Origin: Gemmatimonadetes bacterium bin94 | GTDB lineage: Bacteria; Gemmatimonadota; Gemmatimonadetes; Longimicrobiales; Gaopeijiaceae | Length of the DNA stretch: 38,160 bases | Assembly: GCA_002238865.1 (NCBI GenBank) | Contig: MPNE01000036.1 | Span: 1-38,160, forward strand | Direction: 5' to 3' | In this document: piece after piece, positions 17,326 through 25,510 of the stretch | Numbering within the stretch: position 1 is the first letter of the stretch | Layout: every line of letters begins with the position of its first letter | Notes under the pieces: model-generated | What the model saw: the letters and a program-made list of their open reading frames with translations, nothing else | What the model was told of the DNA's origin: nothing | The model's database searches: none | Translations under genes and position numbers: made by a program

Positions 17326-17546
17326 ACAACTACGACCGTATATACAGAGAACTCCAAGTCGAAGCCCGGCGAATCAGTGAAGACTTGGATATCGATCCTG
17401 AAGCCCTCGCGACCCTGGCTCTGGAGATCGTGGATCTTGAGGATCGGCATCGCGTTTCTCACGTCCACGCCATCCACAAACAGATCCGAGCCCTGATCGA
17501 CGACACGGCGGTTGTGCAAAGAAGGGAGGATTCAGATCGTGATTAG
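17319..17546 (+). CDS. Small 75-aa protein of the phosphorothioation/defence operon
   Basis: Acidic, helix-forming protein (RIYRELQVEARRISEDLDID, LEIVDLEDRHRVSHVHAIHK). The ATG overlaps the helicase stop (ATGGTAA), and its own end overlaps the start of the DndD-like gene by 8 nt, so it is held in a precise coupled chain, which supports it being real. It has no known catalytic motif. It may be a bridging or stabilising subunit for one of its two neighbours. Confidence 0.72.
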   Translation: MVNNYDRIYRELQVEARRISEDLDIDPEALATLALEIVDLEDRHRVSHVHAIHKQIRALIDDTAVVQRREDSDRD

Positions 17547-19791
17547 ATTGCGCCGGATCGACATTCGCAACTTTGTTTGTTTCGACCATATCGTCGTCGA
17601 GCCGTCGGTTGACTCAGAGAAGCGGCTCACAGTCATTAGGGCCGAGAACGGTTCCGGGAAGACCACTTTCCTTCGGGCGATTCGGTGGGGAATGTATGGT
17701 GAGAAGGGGTTGCCTGGTGCCAACACGAAGACGTTCTCGATTCACCCGGCGGACTGGCGGCCAGACCATGAGGGGGGGATCGACACAAAGGTGGAGATTG
17801 AATTCGAGACCGATGGATCGACTCGAGTTCATGCTGGGACGACCGGTCCCACCACGATCTACAGTCTCAAGAGGCGGGTGACTACTATTCCCAATCCCGC
17901 CAGGCGAGATGACCTCCCGGATTACCGACGTGTTCGGGAGACGGAATCGCTTATGAAAAGGGGGCCGGACGGCAATTGGACACCAATACCGCATCCGAGG
18001 AGGGTGATTGAGGAGTTGCTTCCCTGGGATCTCCGGGATTTCTTTGTCATGGACGCTGACAAGGCGGCCGATTTTGTCGGCGGCAGCGAGAACAAGGCAA
18101 TCGCACGTCGAGACGTGATCGCCAAAACCACGAAGGCTGTCCAGAGCCTGCTGGGGATTGGTGTCTTTATGGATGCCACCGCACGAGTCGAACGCCTAGC
18201 GCGTGAGTTCGGCGCGGAAGCAACGAAGGCTATCGGAGATAGCGACCTTGATGCCCTTCAGAAAGAGTTGGAGGAATACAGACAGCAGGAGACGACCGTA
18301 CAGCGAGATTTGGCCGACCAGCGCCGACAACGGCGGGAGTTGGCAGACGCTTTGCGACGAGCGCAGGACAATCTTGAAACGGAAGTAAAGGGCGTGGGCG
18401 CCGCCGAGCAACTTTCCGAGCGTCTTCAGCAGACGCGACAGCGGAGGAAGCAAACCTCGGCGAGTTACGGGAGAACTAAGCTACGGCTTAGTGGGCAATT
18501 GGAGTCGGCTAACCTCCTTGCAACATTGTCCGGACGGTTGGTCAGGAAAGCACATGCGGCGTTGACGCCCCTGCATGATTCTGGAGCGATTCCTCTCAGG
18601 CATCTACAGTTCGTTCGCGCCCTCTTGGACGAGGGCACCTGCGTGTGTGGCCAGCAACTGTCGATCAACGGTGTGCATCGGCGGCATCTTGAGGAGCGTG
18701 TTGCCAAGACTGCCGATCAGGAGCGCCGTGCCGAGTACCTTGGGAGATTGTACGACTCGGCACATGCTTTGGTGCGCACGGGCCAGGCCGCGGAGTGGCT
18801 GAGCCGCACGGAACAACTAGCGCAGGACGCCGTGTCGCTCAGCGACGAGTTGTCGGAGTTGGCACGGCAACAGGGCGAGATCAAAGCCGATTTGGACCTG
18901 ATCGATGAAGACAGGATACAGATGTTGCGTGACGAGATCGACGCTCTGGAGACCCAACTGAATACAGTCACGCACAGGATCGCCGACAATGAGACGACCT
19001 TGCCGACAGTTGTGCAGAACATACGATCCCTGACCAAGAGCATTAATCATCGAACCACAAGAGAGCGAGTCGCACGCGACAAAAAGGCATCCGAGAAACT
19101 TGCAAGCGCTGTGGCAGCGATTCTCAGGCGTGCCTACAGAAGCATAGAGAGCGAACAAGTGGAGGAGCTTTCCCAGCGCATGAATCTGCTGTTCGGGCAA
19201 ATGGCGGCTAACGTGTCCGATGAGGACGTGCTCAACGCGGAGGCAAATAAGGCTACCCTCCGGATGATTGCCGAAGTTGGGGTGCGGCCCGTTAGTGACG
19301 CTGCAGGAGAATACGAAATCTGTGCATTCAACGGGCGAGGTCGCCTGATGCCGCCCATAGAGATCAACGGTGCCTCAAGAAGGGTGCTCGCGCTGTCTTT
19401 CGTGCTAGCACTTTGTAGGGAATCTCGCACCTTTGCTCCGCTGGTCGCTGACTCTCTGCTCAATTTCATGTCGGGGGCAGTGCGGCGAAATACTTTGCTA
19501 GTTACCTCCGAGAACTCTAGTCAACCTATTCTCCTGCTGACGGGTTCGGATCTCGAAGGACAACACGAGGCTGATATTACGACCCGCTATGGTGGGGCGA
19601 CGTATACGCTGACTGGCCAGTGGGATGTTGTTGGCGAAGGCGGTGGCGGAGACGTGGTGAATTACACGGTCAGGCGGCAGGTAGCGATGGTATGCGAATG
19701 TGGGCCGAGGGAGTTTTGCAATGTTTGCGAGCGACTTGGACAACGGGAGTCGCCGGGTTGGACTAGGCGCGAAAACGGAGATCGTGGATGA
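17539..19791 (+). CDS. SMC/Rad50-like ATPase, DndD-related
   Basis: The chosen start is GTG 17539, eight bases after a strong ribosome site (AGGGAGGA), giving 750 aa. Rad50-like opening IRLRRIDIRNFVCFD, Walker A ENGSGKTT (about 36-43). Two long coiled-coil arms (about 230-330 and 420-520) enclose a hinge with CVCGQQL (about 367-373), a partial zinc hook. The C-terminal ATPase lobe is unusual: in place of an LSxGE signature it has INGASRRVLALSFVLAL, and the Walker B region reads PLVADSLLNF rather than ..DE or D(S/T)P. A Cys-rich tail (CECGPREFCNVCERLG) could bind zinc. DndD-like ATPases act in phosphorothioation or in the linked restriction modules. Here the core already has SspC, so a restriction role is more likely. 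It overlaps the last gene by 4 nt. Confidence 0.82.
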   Translation: MIRLRRIDIRNFVCFDHIVVEPSVDSEKRLTVIRAENGSGKTTFLRAIRWGMYGEKGLPGANTKTFSIHPADWRPDHEGGIDTKVEIEFETDGSTRVHAGTTGPTTIYSLKRRVTTIPNPARRDDLPDYRRVRETESLMKRGPDGNWTPIPHPRRVIEELLPWDLRDFFVMDADKAADFVGGSENKAIARRDVIAKTTKAVQSLLGIGVFMDATARVERLAREFGAEATKAIGDSDLDALQKELEEYRQQETTVQRDLADQRRQRRELADALRRAQDNLETEVKGVGAAEQLSERLQQTRQRRKQTSASYGRTKLRLSGQLESANLLATLSGRLVRKAHAALTPLHDSGAIPLRHLQFVRALLDEGTCVCGQQLSINGVHRRHLEERVAKTADQERRAEYLGRLYDSAHALVRTGQAAEWLSRTEQLAQDAVSLSDELSELARQQGEIKADLDLIDEDRIQMLRDEIDALETQLNTVTHRIADNETTLPTVVQNIRSLTKSINHRTTRERVARDKKASEKLASAVAAILRRAYRSIESEQVEELSQRMNLLFGQMAANVSDEDVLNAEANKATLRMIAEVGVRPVSDAAGEYEICAFNGRGRLMPPIEINGASRRVLALSFVLALCRESRTFAPLVADSLLNFMSGAVRRNTLLVTSENSSQPILLLTGSDLEGQHEADITTRYGGATYTLTGQWDVVGEGGGGDVVNYTVRRQVAMVCECGPREFCNVCERLGQRESPGWTRRENGDRG

Positions 19792-20276
19792 ACTATTTCA
19801 AAGCGCAATTGACCAGTCGGGCACATTCTCTATTCCTCCCTGCCAAATGGAAGGACGACATACAACGCTACATCCGTCAACACCAGCAGGGAGCGAGCAG
19901 AGACCCGGAGGTGGCACCCTTCGGACGCCAACTGGATTTCTGGACGCTCGCGTTTGCAACGGCGGTTGCGCGGGGCGTCGCTCCCCTTGAGTCCCGACCC
20001 AGTCAGTGGGGCCGTAAGTTCGTCGATACTCAGAAGGTCGAGATGTCCGACGAGCTTTGCGAGTTGCTCGCCGTCGTGGCTTTAGGTGCCTTGGGTCCCA
20101 ATGACCAAGGCGTTGAAGATCCTGCCCGGATCATTGAACTTGCCAACCAGTATGCCGGCGCCGGTTGTGAAGAACTACTCCTCCGGCTCCGCGACCCGGA
20201 TTTGCGCCTGAGTACGCTCGAAAAGGCGATCGCCTTCTCTAAGGAATTGGCGCAGCCCAGACCCAAGACAGATTGA
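19788..20276 (+). CDS. 162-aa helical protein, last gene of the operon
   Basis: The ATG overlaps the stop of the DndD-like gene (ATGA) and has a ribosome site (CGGAGA). The protein is soluble and largely helical (FKAQLTSRAHSLFLP, ELCELLAVVALGALG, ARIIELANQYAGAGCEELL) with no recognised motif. Its tight coupling suggests a subunit of the ATPase complex. The region after its stop is the first real break in the operon and holds insertion-sequence relics. Confidence 0.72.
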   Translation: MNYFKAQLTSRAHSLFLPAKWKDDIQRYIRQHQQGASRDPEVAPFGRQLDFWTLAFATAVARGVAPLESRPSQWGRKFVDTQKVEMSDELCELLAVVALGALGPNDQGVEDPARIIELANQYAGAGCEELLLRLRDPDLRLSTLEKAIAFSKELAQPRPKTD

Positions 20277-20406
20277 ACCTTGGTTGCTTCGTAGATCAAG
20301 CGCGCGCGGCGAGCTCACTTTGGCCGGGTGTACGGAATACCTGGCTCGACCGAGGAGATCCACGCAGCCGAACCGACCCAAGCTCGCGCGCACCCCAACG
20401 CTATAG

Positions 20407-20505
20407 TGCCCCCGATTTCTCTGGACAGTAGTTTAGCAACCCTTCCGGGGTCCAAGAGAGAGGAGGTACGGGATGTCTCGGAGTACGAAAGAGCAGGATT
20501 TGGCG
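20407..20505 (+). mobile_element. Possible relic of an IS3-type left end and orfA start
   Basis: A terminal-like stretch at about 20407-20435 (cccgatttctctggacag) is followed by an excellent ribosome site (AGGAGG at 20461) and an ATG at 20473 opening with MSRSTKEQD, which resembles the beginning of IS3-group OrfA proteins (MSRKRYTPEQ...). The similarity is lost after a few codons, where the istB relic begins. This is a pattern-based call without a database match. Confidence 0.35.
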
Positions 20506-20524
20506 AATGCTGATTCCGGCCCAC

Positions 20525-20770
20525 GCACGGATCTGGCTCCTCGTCCTCGACGACTGGGGACTCGCCTCGCTCTCAGGCCAGGGACGACACGACCTCCTCG
20601 AGGTCGTCGACGACCGCTACGCCCGCCGTGGCACGCTGCTCGCCAGCCAGGTCCCCGTCGACCACTGGCACGATGTCGTCGGCGACCCCACCTTCGGCGA
20701 CGCCATGCTGTGTGGCTTGGTACGATCTATTGACAACAGCCGTATCAGAACTGGCTCCCCTCTAACCCTT
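20525..20770 (+). pseudogene. Fragment of istB, the IS21-family helper ATPase
   Basis: The open frame reads LLVLDDWGLASLSGQGRHDL then DRYARRGTLLASQVPVDHWH and VVGDPTFGDAML, a good match to the central part of IstB (Walker B DDWG, then the SQ.PV..WH..IGDPT..DA motif). Only about 80 of about 250 residues remain: the Walker A part is missing and the end (CGLVRSIDNSRIRTGSPL) is a decayed form of LVHNA.RIELTGESL. No istA is present, so this is a dead remnant that marks past transposition next to the phosphorothioation operon. Confidence 0.8.
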
Positions 20771-20857
20771 GACGCTCGGAAGGATCTACGGATAGCCTGA
20801 TAGCCCGTTGCCACCCGACGAGACTCCCGCTTCTTCATCAATGAGCCTTCCTCCCCC

Positions 20858-22462
20858 ATGACCACCGACCCAAGCGCGCCCCTGTCCATTCCCGATGCGG
20901 ATTACACCTACCGCTCCTTGTTGCGGAACAACTACCTGCCGGCCAGAGCGTGGCACCGCGACGAGGTCCCTCCTTTCTTTTCGACCAGGACGCTGACCCC
21001 GGAGAAGGCGAACGAATTGCTCGGGGTGACCGACAAGAAGAGGTCGCACGACTTCATTCACTACCGCCTCACGCGCCACGCCAACAGCACCCGACTGCTC
21101 TCGATACCACATCCGGCGCCTTACGCTCGCCTGTGTCGTGAGATCTTCGACTCATGGGACATCGACATGGTCTTTCGGATCGAGCAAAACAAGGAGAGTC
21201 GCATCGTTCCGCGAGTATACCCGAACGACAACATCGTCTCCTTCGGCTCATACGAGGCCTCTGACGGTGAGGAGGACGAAGACTCACGAGTCATCATGCA
21301 GCACCATCCGGCTTCGGCGAGTCGGTTGCGCGCCGAGGAGGTGGATCTCGCCATCGGCAAGCGGTATTTGGTCAAGGCCGACATTGCCGCGTTCTTCCCT
21401 TCCGTGTACACGCACGCCATCCCTTGGGCCGTCCATGGGAAGGAGGTTGGGAAGCAGTGGCCCCCTGACTACACGCTCTGCGGAAACCGGCTTGACAGAT
21501 GCTCACGCAACCTACAGCGCCGAGAGAGTATCGGAGTCCCGATAGGCCCCGGAACCTCTCACATACTCTCGGAGTTGCTCCTGAATCCCGTCGATGCGTA
21601 CCTGAGAGAACAGGGGTATGCTTTCATCCGGCTCATCGACGACTATCGGTGCTACTGCGCTTCCAGGAAACATGCCGACGCCTTCATCATTGACTTGGAA
21701 GACCAACTGACCGAATACGGTCTCCATCTCAACGCAAGCAAGACGAGCATTGCGAGCCTCCCGGTAAAAAGGAATGATCCCTGGGCGGTGCAACTGCGCA
21801 CTCAACTGTCGGAAATGGAGCTGTCCAAAACCACCACCGTCAGCGACGTTTTTGATCTAGCGATTGGCCTCCAGGCAAAATGGCCCGAAAGCAATGTGCT
21901 GAAGTACGCAGCGCGCGCACTCGCTAGGAAATCGGAGTCAGCCGGCGACCTACTCGAACGAACAGCACGACACATCCTGGGAATTGCCTTCCACCACCCA
22001 ACGGTCACCCCAATCCTAGCCGGTCTGGTGCAGAAGAGTCGAGCTGCGGTAAGGGTTGCCGAGGTCGAGCAGCTCCTGTGTACGCAGTTGAAAGAGCGTC
22101 TGCCGTCGGATGCGATTTGCTGGACGCTGTTCCTCTGGCAGCAGTTGGCGGGAACCCGCCGCACGTTGCCGTCGGAGCTGGTGGATCGCGTGATTGAGCA
22201 GGCAGATTGCATGGTGATCTCATCGCTATGGGCAATCGGGCAGGGCCGAGACCAGGTTATCCGATTCGTCGAGAGACTGGACCCCGGCGATCGCGGATGG
22301 CAGTACGATCGGTACTGGCTCTTGGTCCACGAGGTTGCTGATGCAGTACCGCAAACAACCCAGTACCGCAAGGAGACTGGACTCCAGTTTCTGGCCGACA
22401 AACAGGTCGCGTTCATTGATCGGACGGTGTTGTACGCCAATGAGTTTGAAGAAGTCATGTGA
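20858..22462 (+). CDS. Stand-alone reverse transcriptase of defence (UG/Abi) type
   Basis: 534-aa RNA-directed DNA polymerase without maturase or group II intron features. Motif A is VKADIAAFFPSVYTHAIPW (Asp about 175), motif B is IGVPIGPGTSHILSELLLN (about 225-243), and the catalytic pair is FIRLIDDYRCY (Asp 261-262), where the usual YxDD is LIDD. The THAIPWAVHGK stretch is characteristic of the defence-associated reverse transcriptases (DRT/UG groups) rather than retrons. The last 200 residues are an alpha-helical domain typical of the same groups. It has no nitrilase or other obvious fused enzyme, so the DRT type cannot be fixed from sequence alone. The ATG at 20858 lacks a strong ribosome site. 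It follows IS relics and lies within a defence island. Confidence 0.85.
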   Translation: MTTDPSAPLSIPDADYTYRSLLRNNYLPARAWHRDEVPPFFSTRTLTPEKANELLGVTDKKRSHDFIHYRLTRHANSTRLLSIPHPAPYARLCREIFDSWDIDMVFRIEQNKESRIVPRVYPNDNIVSFGSYEASDGEEDEDSRVIMQHHPASASRLRAEEVDLAIGKRYLVKADIAAFFPSVYTHAIPWAVHGKEVGKQWPPDYTLCGNRLDRCSRNLQRRESIGVPIGPGTSHILSELLLNPVDAYLREQGYAFIRLIDDYRCYCASRKHADAFIIDLEDQLTEYGLHLNASKTSIASLPVKRNDPWAVQLRTQLSEMELSKTTTVSDVFDLAIGLQAKWPESNVLKYAARALARKSESAGDLLERTARHILGIAFHHPTVTPILAGLVQKSRAAVRVAEVEQLLCTQLKERLPSDAICWTLFLWQQLAGTRRTLPSELVDRVIEQADCMVISSLWAIGQGRDQVIRFVERLDPGDRGWQYDRYWLLVHEVADAVPQTTQYRKETGLQFLADKQVAFIDRTVLYANEFEEVM

Positions 22463-22551
22463 CCCCCAGTTTCGCAATCCCGCTAAAGCTCCGACATTGG
22501 GCACATGGACACTCCACCCAGCGAGCAGGTGAAAAACGCAGCCGAGCGCGC

Positions 22552-23500
22552 CTACGTCGAGTCCCACGCGGCCGCGATGTAGCCCGCTTCCCCTTTTAGT
22601 GCGGCTCCCAGCCACAGTTTCTCCACGGTCGGGTGAATCACCTTGCCCTCGGGCACATCCGGAGTACCAACATCGGAATTCGGCCCCTGAAGTACTACCG
22701 TCGTTGCGAGTAGATGCCGGATGACGTCCGCACGCAGCTTGGTCGGGGAATCGGATTTGAAGTACGGTTTTGCAGCGACCCGTTCCTCGTGATACTCCAG
22801 ACCCAACTCCGCATTCACGCGTACCGAAAACGCCGCCGTGCACCCCAAGTCGAATCGGCAGGTTCAAACCAAGCGTACTCGTTCGGCCCCCACCACTTCT
22901 TGTGGGGATCTGGACCGACCTCTGCACGCGACCACGCGCATCCACCTTCGGCTCGCTAGCATCGCCGGCAGGATTCTCGAAGTCAAAGTCCGAGAGTGAG
23001 ATTGCCGGCATGTCGCGGGGAAGGACACCAAGGGCGGACACCAGTGCGCAAGCCTGCAAGTACAGATGGCCAGGTGTGCCCTCGGGAAAGTCCCGTCGAG
23101 TCAACGGTCCCCCTCGGGACTTCCGATGAGCTTTCCGCTTGGCGTTCTCGACACGTTCGCTGAACTCGGCCTTGTCCCTGTCCATGTCCGGCAGGATCTT
23201 CAGCACGAATCTCGCCTTCTCGTCGTACTCGGCTCCTCTACCGCCGCGCACCCTCGGCATGTTGCGCTCCGCCTCGCGCAACATCCTATTCGCTTCCTGC
23301 TCGGCTTCGTCCGCGTCAACGCTCCGCCCACACATCCGACACGCTATGCGGATCCAACTCCCGTTCGCGTCGATTGCTCCGACGATTGGGCCCCAGCAGT
23401 CTGCACAGCGTCCTTCAATGTCCACCATCCGGGCCGGTCCGACCTGAACGGCGTCCGGAGCGCGATCCGGCAATTGGAGGCGCTTCTTGAAGGCCACCAT
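22552..23500 (-). pseudogene. Zinc-ribbon protein interrupted by two frameshifts
   Basis: Starting at the ATG at 23500 (ribosome site GGAGG 8 nt upstream), the first frame carries a zinc ribbon (CADCWGPIVGAI then CRMCGRSVD) and runs to about 22925 (SDFDFENPAGD). Good coding sense then continues in a second frame (KKWWGPNEYAWFEP, to about 22847) and in a third frame to the stop at 22552 (ELGLEYHEERVAAKPYFK, HPTVEKLWLGAALKGE). Restoring one base near 22930 and one G in the GGGG run at 22843-22846 would join all three into about 316 codons. Either the gene is freshly broken or the assembly has two single-base errors. The family is not recognised. It is convergent with the reverse transcriptase gene. 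Confidence 0.65.
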
Positions 23501-23859
23501 GCGGTAGTCCTCCGCCCCTTTCGGTTCCATGCTCACGCTCCGCCTCGGTCCTTTTCCATCCGGTTGGGTGTCCTTCCCTTGGCCCGCCCCCCGCCAAGGA
23601 TGACCGGGTGGCCGCAAGATAACCCCGTTGCTCGATTCGTTGCGCATCCGCCCGCGTTCCGGAGCGAATGGGTAACTGAAGAACGCTGGAGGGACAGCCT
23701 GCTCGGCCCCTGGATGACGGTTTCGTGGACTTCGACCTCGACGGCACTGCGGATGTGGTCGCAAGACCGGATATCGTGTCCAGACGGCTTCTAGGCAGAT
23801 CGCCGCGGGATCACCCGGTGAGCACACCCTGGTCCTTCGCTGCTGAGGAGTCGGTGTCG
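23501..23859. other. Intergenic region, nothing recognised
   Basis: A stretch of 359 nt between two minus-strand genes. Long frames are open here because of high GC, but none has a good start or coherent protein composition. It probably contains the promoter of the zinc-ribbon gene; I see no clear promoter elements. Confidence 0.4.
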
Positions 23860-24642
23860 CTACTTGGGCGGCGTCCACGGTTGGAACAAGCCGATTCCCG
23901 TTCTGGTCAACTCGATGTCGATACAGTCGGGCATTCTGCCCCATTGCGGGCTTCTCAGAAGCCACGCGAGCCTGTACTCCTCCTGATCCCTGTACTTCCT
24001 TCTCTTCCTGAACCACCTAGTCATTTGACGCACTTCTTCCTCAGCCACTTCGCGAAGCTCACGGCTCGCGGGCACTGAGTCGTATGGGTAGGACACGAAC
24101 CCCCTGCGCGTTCGTATTTCGTGCTCCGTGATCTCGTTCATCCCCATCCATCGTTTCAGCCCACACTCGATTTCAAACTTCAGCCGGTGAACGTCGTCCG
24201 TTACGGTCCAGACGTCGTACCGCTCCGGTAACGCCTCTCGCATTCTCGTCCAGTCGGCCCGCGTAGTCGGCTCGCGCGACAGACAAAAGAGAAACGGGCT
24301 ATCGAGATTGCGGTCGTCAACCCTGAGGTGCTGAACTCCCTCCCACTCTCCGCCGTCTTGCGATCTCAGCTCGACGAGCACATCGTCGTCCGTGTCCGAC
24401 GGTTCCGGATGCAGTTCGCCGTGCTCGGTCCCGTCGCCGTCAGTCGCGCCCTCCGGCCTCGGTTCAGAGACCGTTTCGCCCACGGATACGTTGACAGGCA
24501 CTCTCACCCGAATCTCGCCTTCCCTGCGGTCTCCTATCCCGTCCTCTTCGCCAATTTCTCTGTACCGCCGTGCCTTGCTAAGCCGCACCCCGCCAATCTC
24601 ATCCGGGAGGTACCGGCGTTCCCACCCCCTGATCAGTCGCAT
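23860..24642 (-). CDS. DUF2971-like hypothetical protein
   Basis: 260-aa soluble protein. The start region (RYLPDEIGGVRLSKARRYRE then GDRREGE) fits the opening of DUF2971-type proteins, in which a short lead is followed by a residue pattern naming the state of an object. The middle has FLFCLSREPTTRADW, and the C-terminal part has the typical KYRDQEEYRLAWL (about 218-230), in which the E.E.R motif is the hallmark. Residues 50-110 are an acidic, low-complexity insertion (PSDTDDDVLVE), unusual for the group. DUF2971 proteins are often found beside defence or toxin genes; the biochemical role is unknown. The assignment rests on motif spacing and is tentative. Confidence 0.55.
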   Translation of the reverse strand: MRLIRGWERRYLPDEIGGVRLSKARRYREIGEEDGIGDRREGEIRVRVPVNVSVGETVSEPRPEGATDGDGTEHGELHPEPSDTDDDVLVELRSQDGGEWEGVQHLRVDDRNLDSPFLFCLSREPTTRADWTRMREALPERYDVWTVTDDVHRLKFEIECGLKRWMGMNEITEHEIRTRRGFVSYPYDSVPASRELREVAEEEVRQMTRWFRKRRKYRDQEEYRLAWLLRSPQWGRMPDCIDIELTRTGIGLFQPWTPPK

Positions 24643-24765
24643 TCGAGATTCCCTGCTTCACAGCCGCCCGGGGACGCGGACATCCTCGGCGGGGTGCTTG
24701 TACGGTGCCGGACCCGTTTCGTTCGCGCCATCATTCGATTCCTTCGGCGGAACGGCTTCCGCCGC

Positions 24766-25401
24766 TCAGTCGCCGTGCCGGTGCTGCAGCCGGTAGACGG
24801 GTACGGCCAGCACGGCACCGGCCACGGTGCCGCCCCAGTAGAGCCATAGCGAGTCGAGCGAGCCTCCGCCGGCCAGGGAGGCGAGGATCGGACCAGTACC
24901 GACCGCCGGGTTGAAGACACCGCCGGAAATGCCCCCGACCGCGAAGGCGCCCGTCATCACCGTGAACCCGATGGTCAGACCGTAGTGGGAATTGCCTTCC
25001 GTGCGGGGCGAGATCGCCACGTTCAGGATCACCAGCGCGAGCGCGAAGGTATAGAGGACTTCGGCCAGCACCGCGGCGGTGGTAGGCACCCCTGCACCCG
25101 GGGCCACCGCCAGGAAATCTCCGGTCAGCTTCTGGACGACGAGCGCAGCTGCAAATGTCCCCGCGATCTGTGCGACGATGTAGGGTAGCAGCTCCGTCCG
25201 CTCGAGCTTGCCGAGGATCGTGACGGCGATGCTGATGGCCGGATTGTAGTGGGCGCCGGAGATGTGGCCGCCCATGTAGACCATGACCATCAGCGCGCCG
25301 CCGATGGCGAGGGGAGCGGGGACGACATCCTGCAGCGTGGCGAGGCCGATGGTGAGGACAAGGAAGAAGGCACCGATGAACTCGGTGACGTATCTGGCCA
25401 T
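24766..25401 (-). CDS. Aquaporin/MIP family channel, atypical selectivity filter
   Basis: 211-aa six-helix membrane channel for water or small neutral solutes. It has both half-helix motifs: HYNPAIS (NPA at 53-55) and GGVFNPAVG (NPA at 164-166), with the expected pseudo-twofold repeat and a total length slightly shorter than AqpZ. In most water channels the second NPA is followed by Arg (NPAR), which forms the ar/R filter; here the residue is Val, so selectivity is probably altered. The ATG at 25401 has a GGAG ribosome site. It is a single gene with no operon partner, lying between the DUF2971-like gene and a Fic remnant. Confidence 0.9.
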   Translation of the reverse strand: MARYVTEFIGAFFLVLTIGLATLQDVVPAPLAIGGALMVMVYMGGHISGAHYNPAISIAVTILGKLERTELLPYIVAQIAGTFAAALVVQKLTGDFLAVAPGAGVPTTAAVLAEVLYTFALALVILNVAISPRTEGNSHYGLTIGFTVMTGAFAVGGISGGVFNPAVGTGPILASLAGGGSLDSLWLYWGGTVAGAVLAVPVYRLQHRHGD

Positions 25402-25510
25402 GGTTGAAGGGCTCCAGCGGGAGGAACGGAGATGAGGAAGCGACCACGGAAACTATGGGACGACCGGTGGGACCGGACCAAGCTGCCCACCGGTGAGCGG
25501 CAAGAGCGAT

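Noticed and set aside
17539-19791. Dnd system (DndBCDE) instead of Ssp
   Set aside because: A DndD-like ATPase is present, but there is no DndB or DndE, and DUF4007 plus the large ATPase between the desulfurase and the PP-loop gene fit Ssp.
22226-24016. A 596-codon minus-strand frame read as one protein
   Set aside because: Only the part after 23500 makes protein sense; the front and the end are chance open frames over intergenic DNA and the reverse transcriptase gene.
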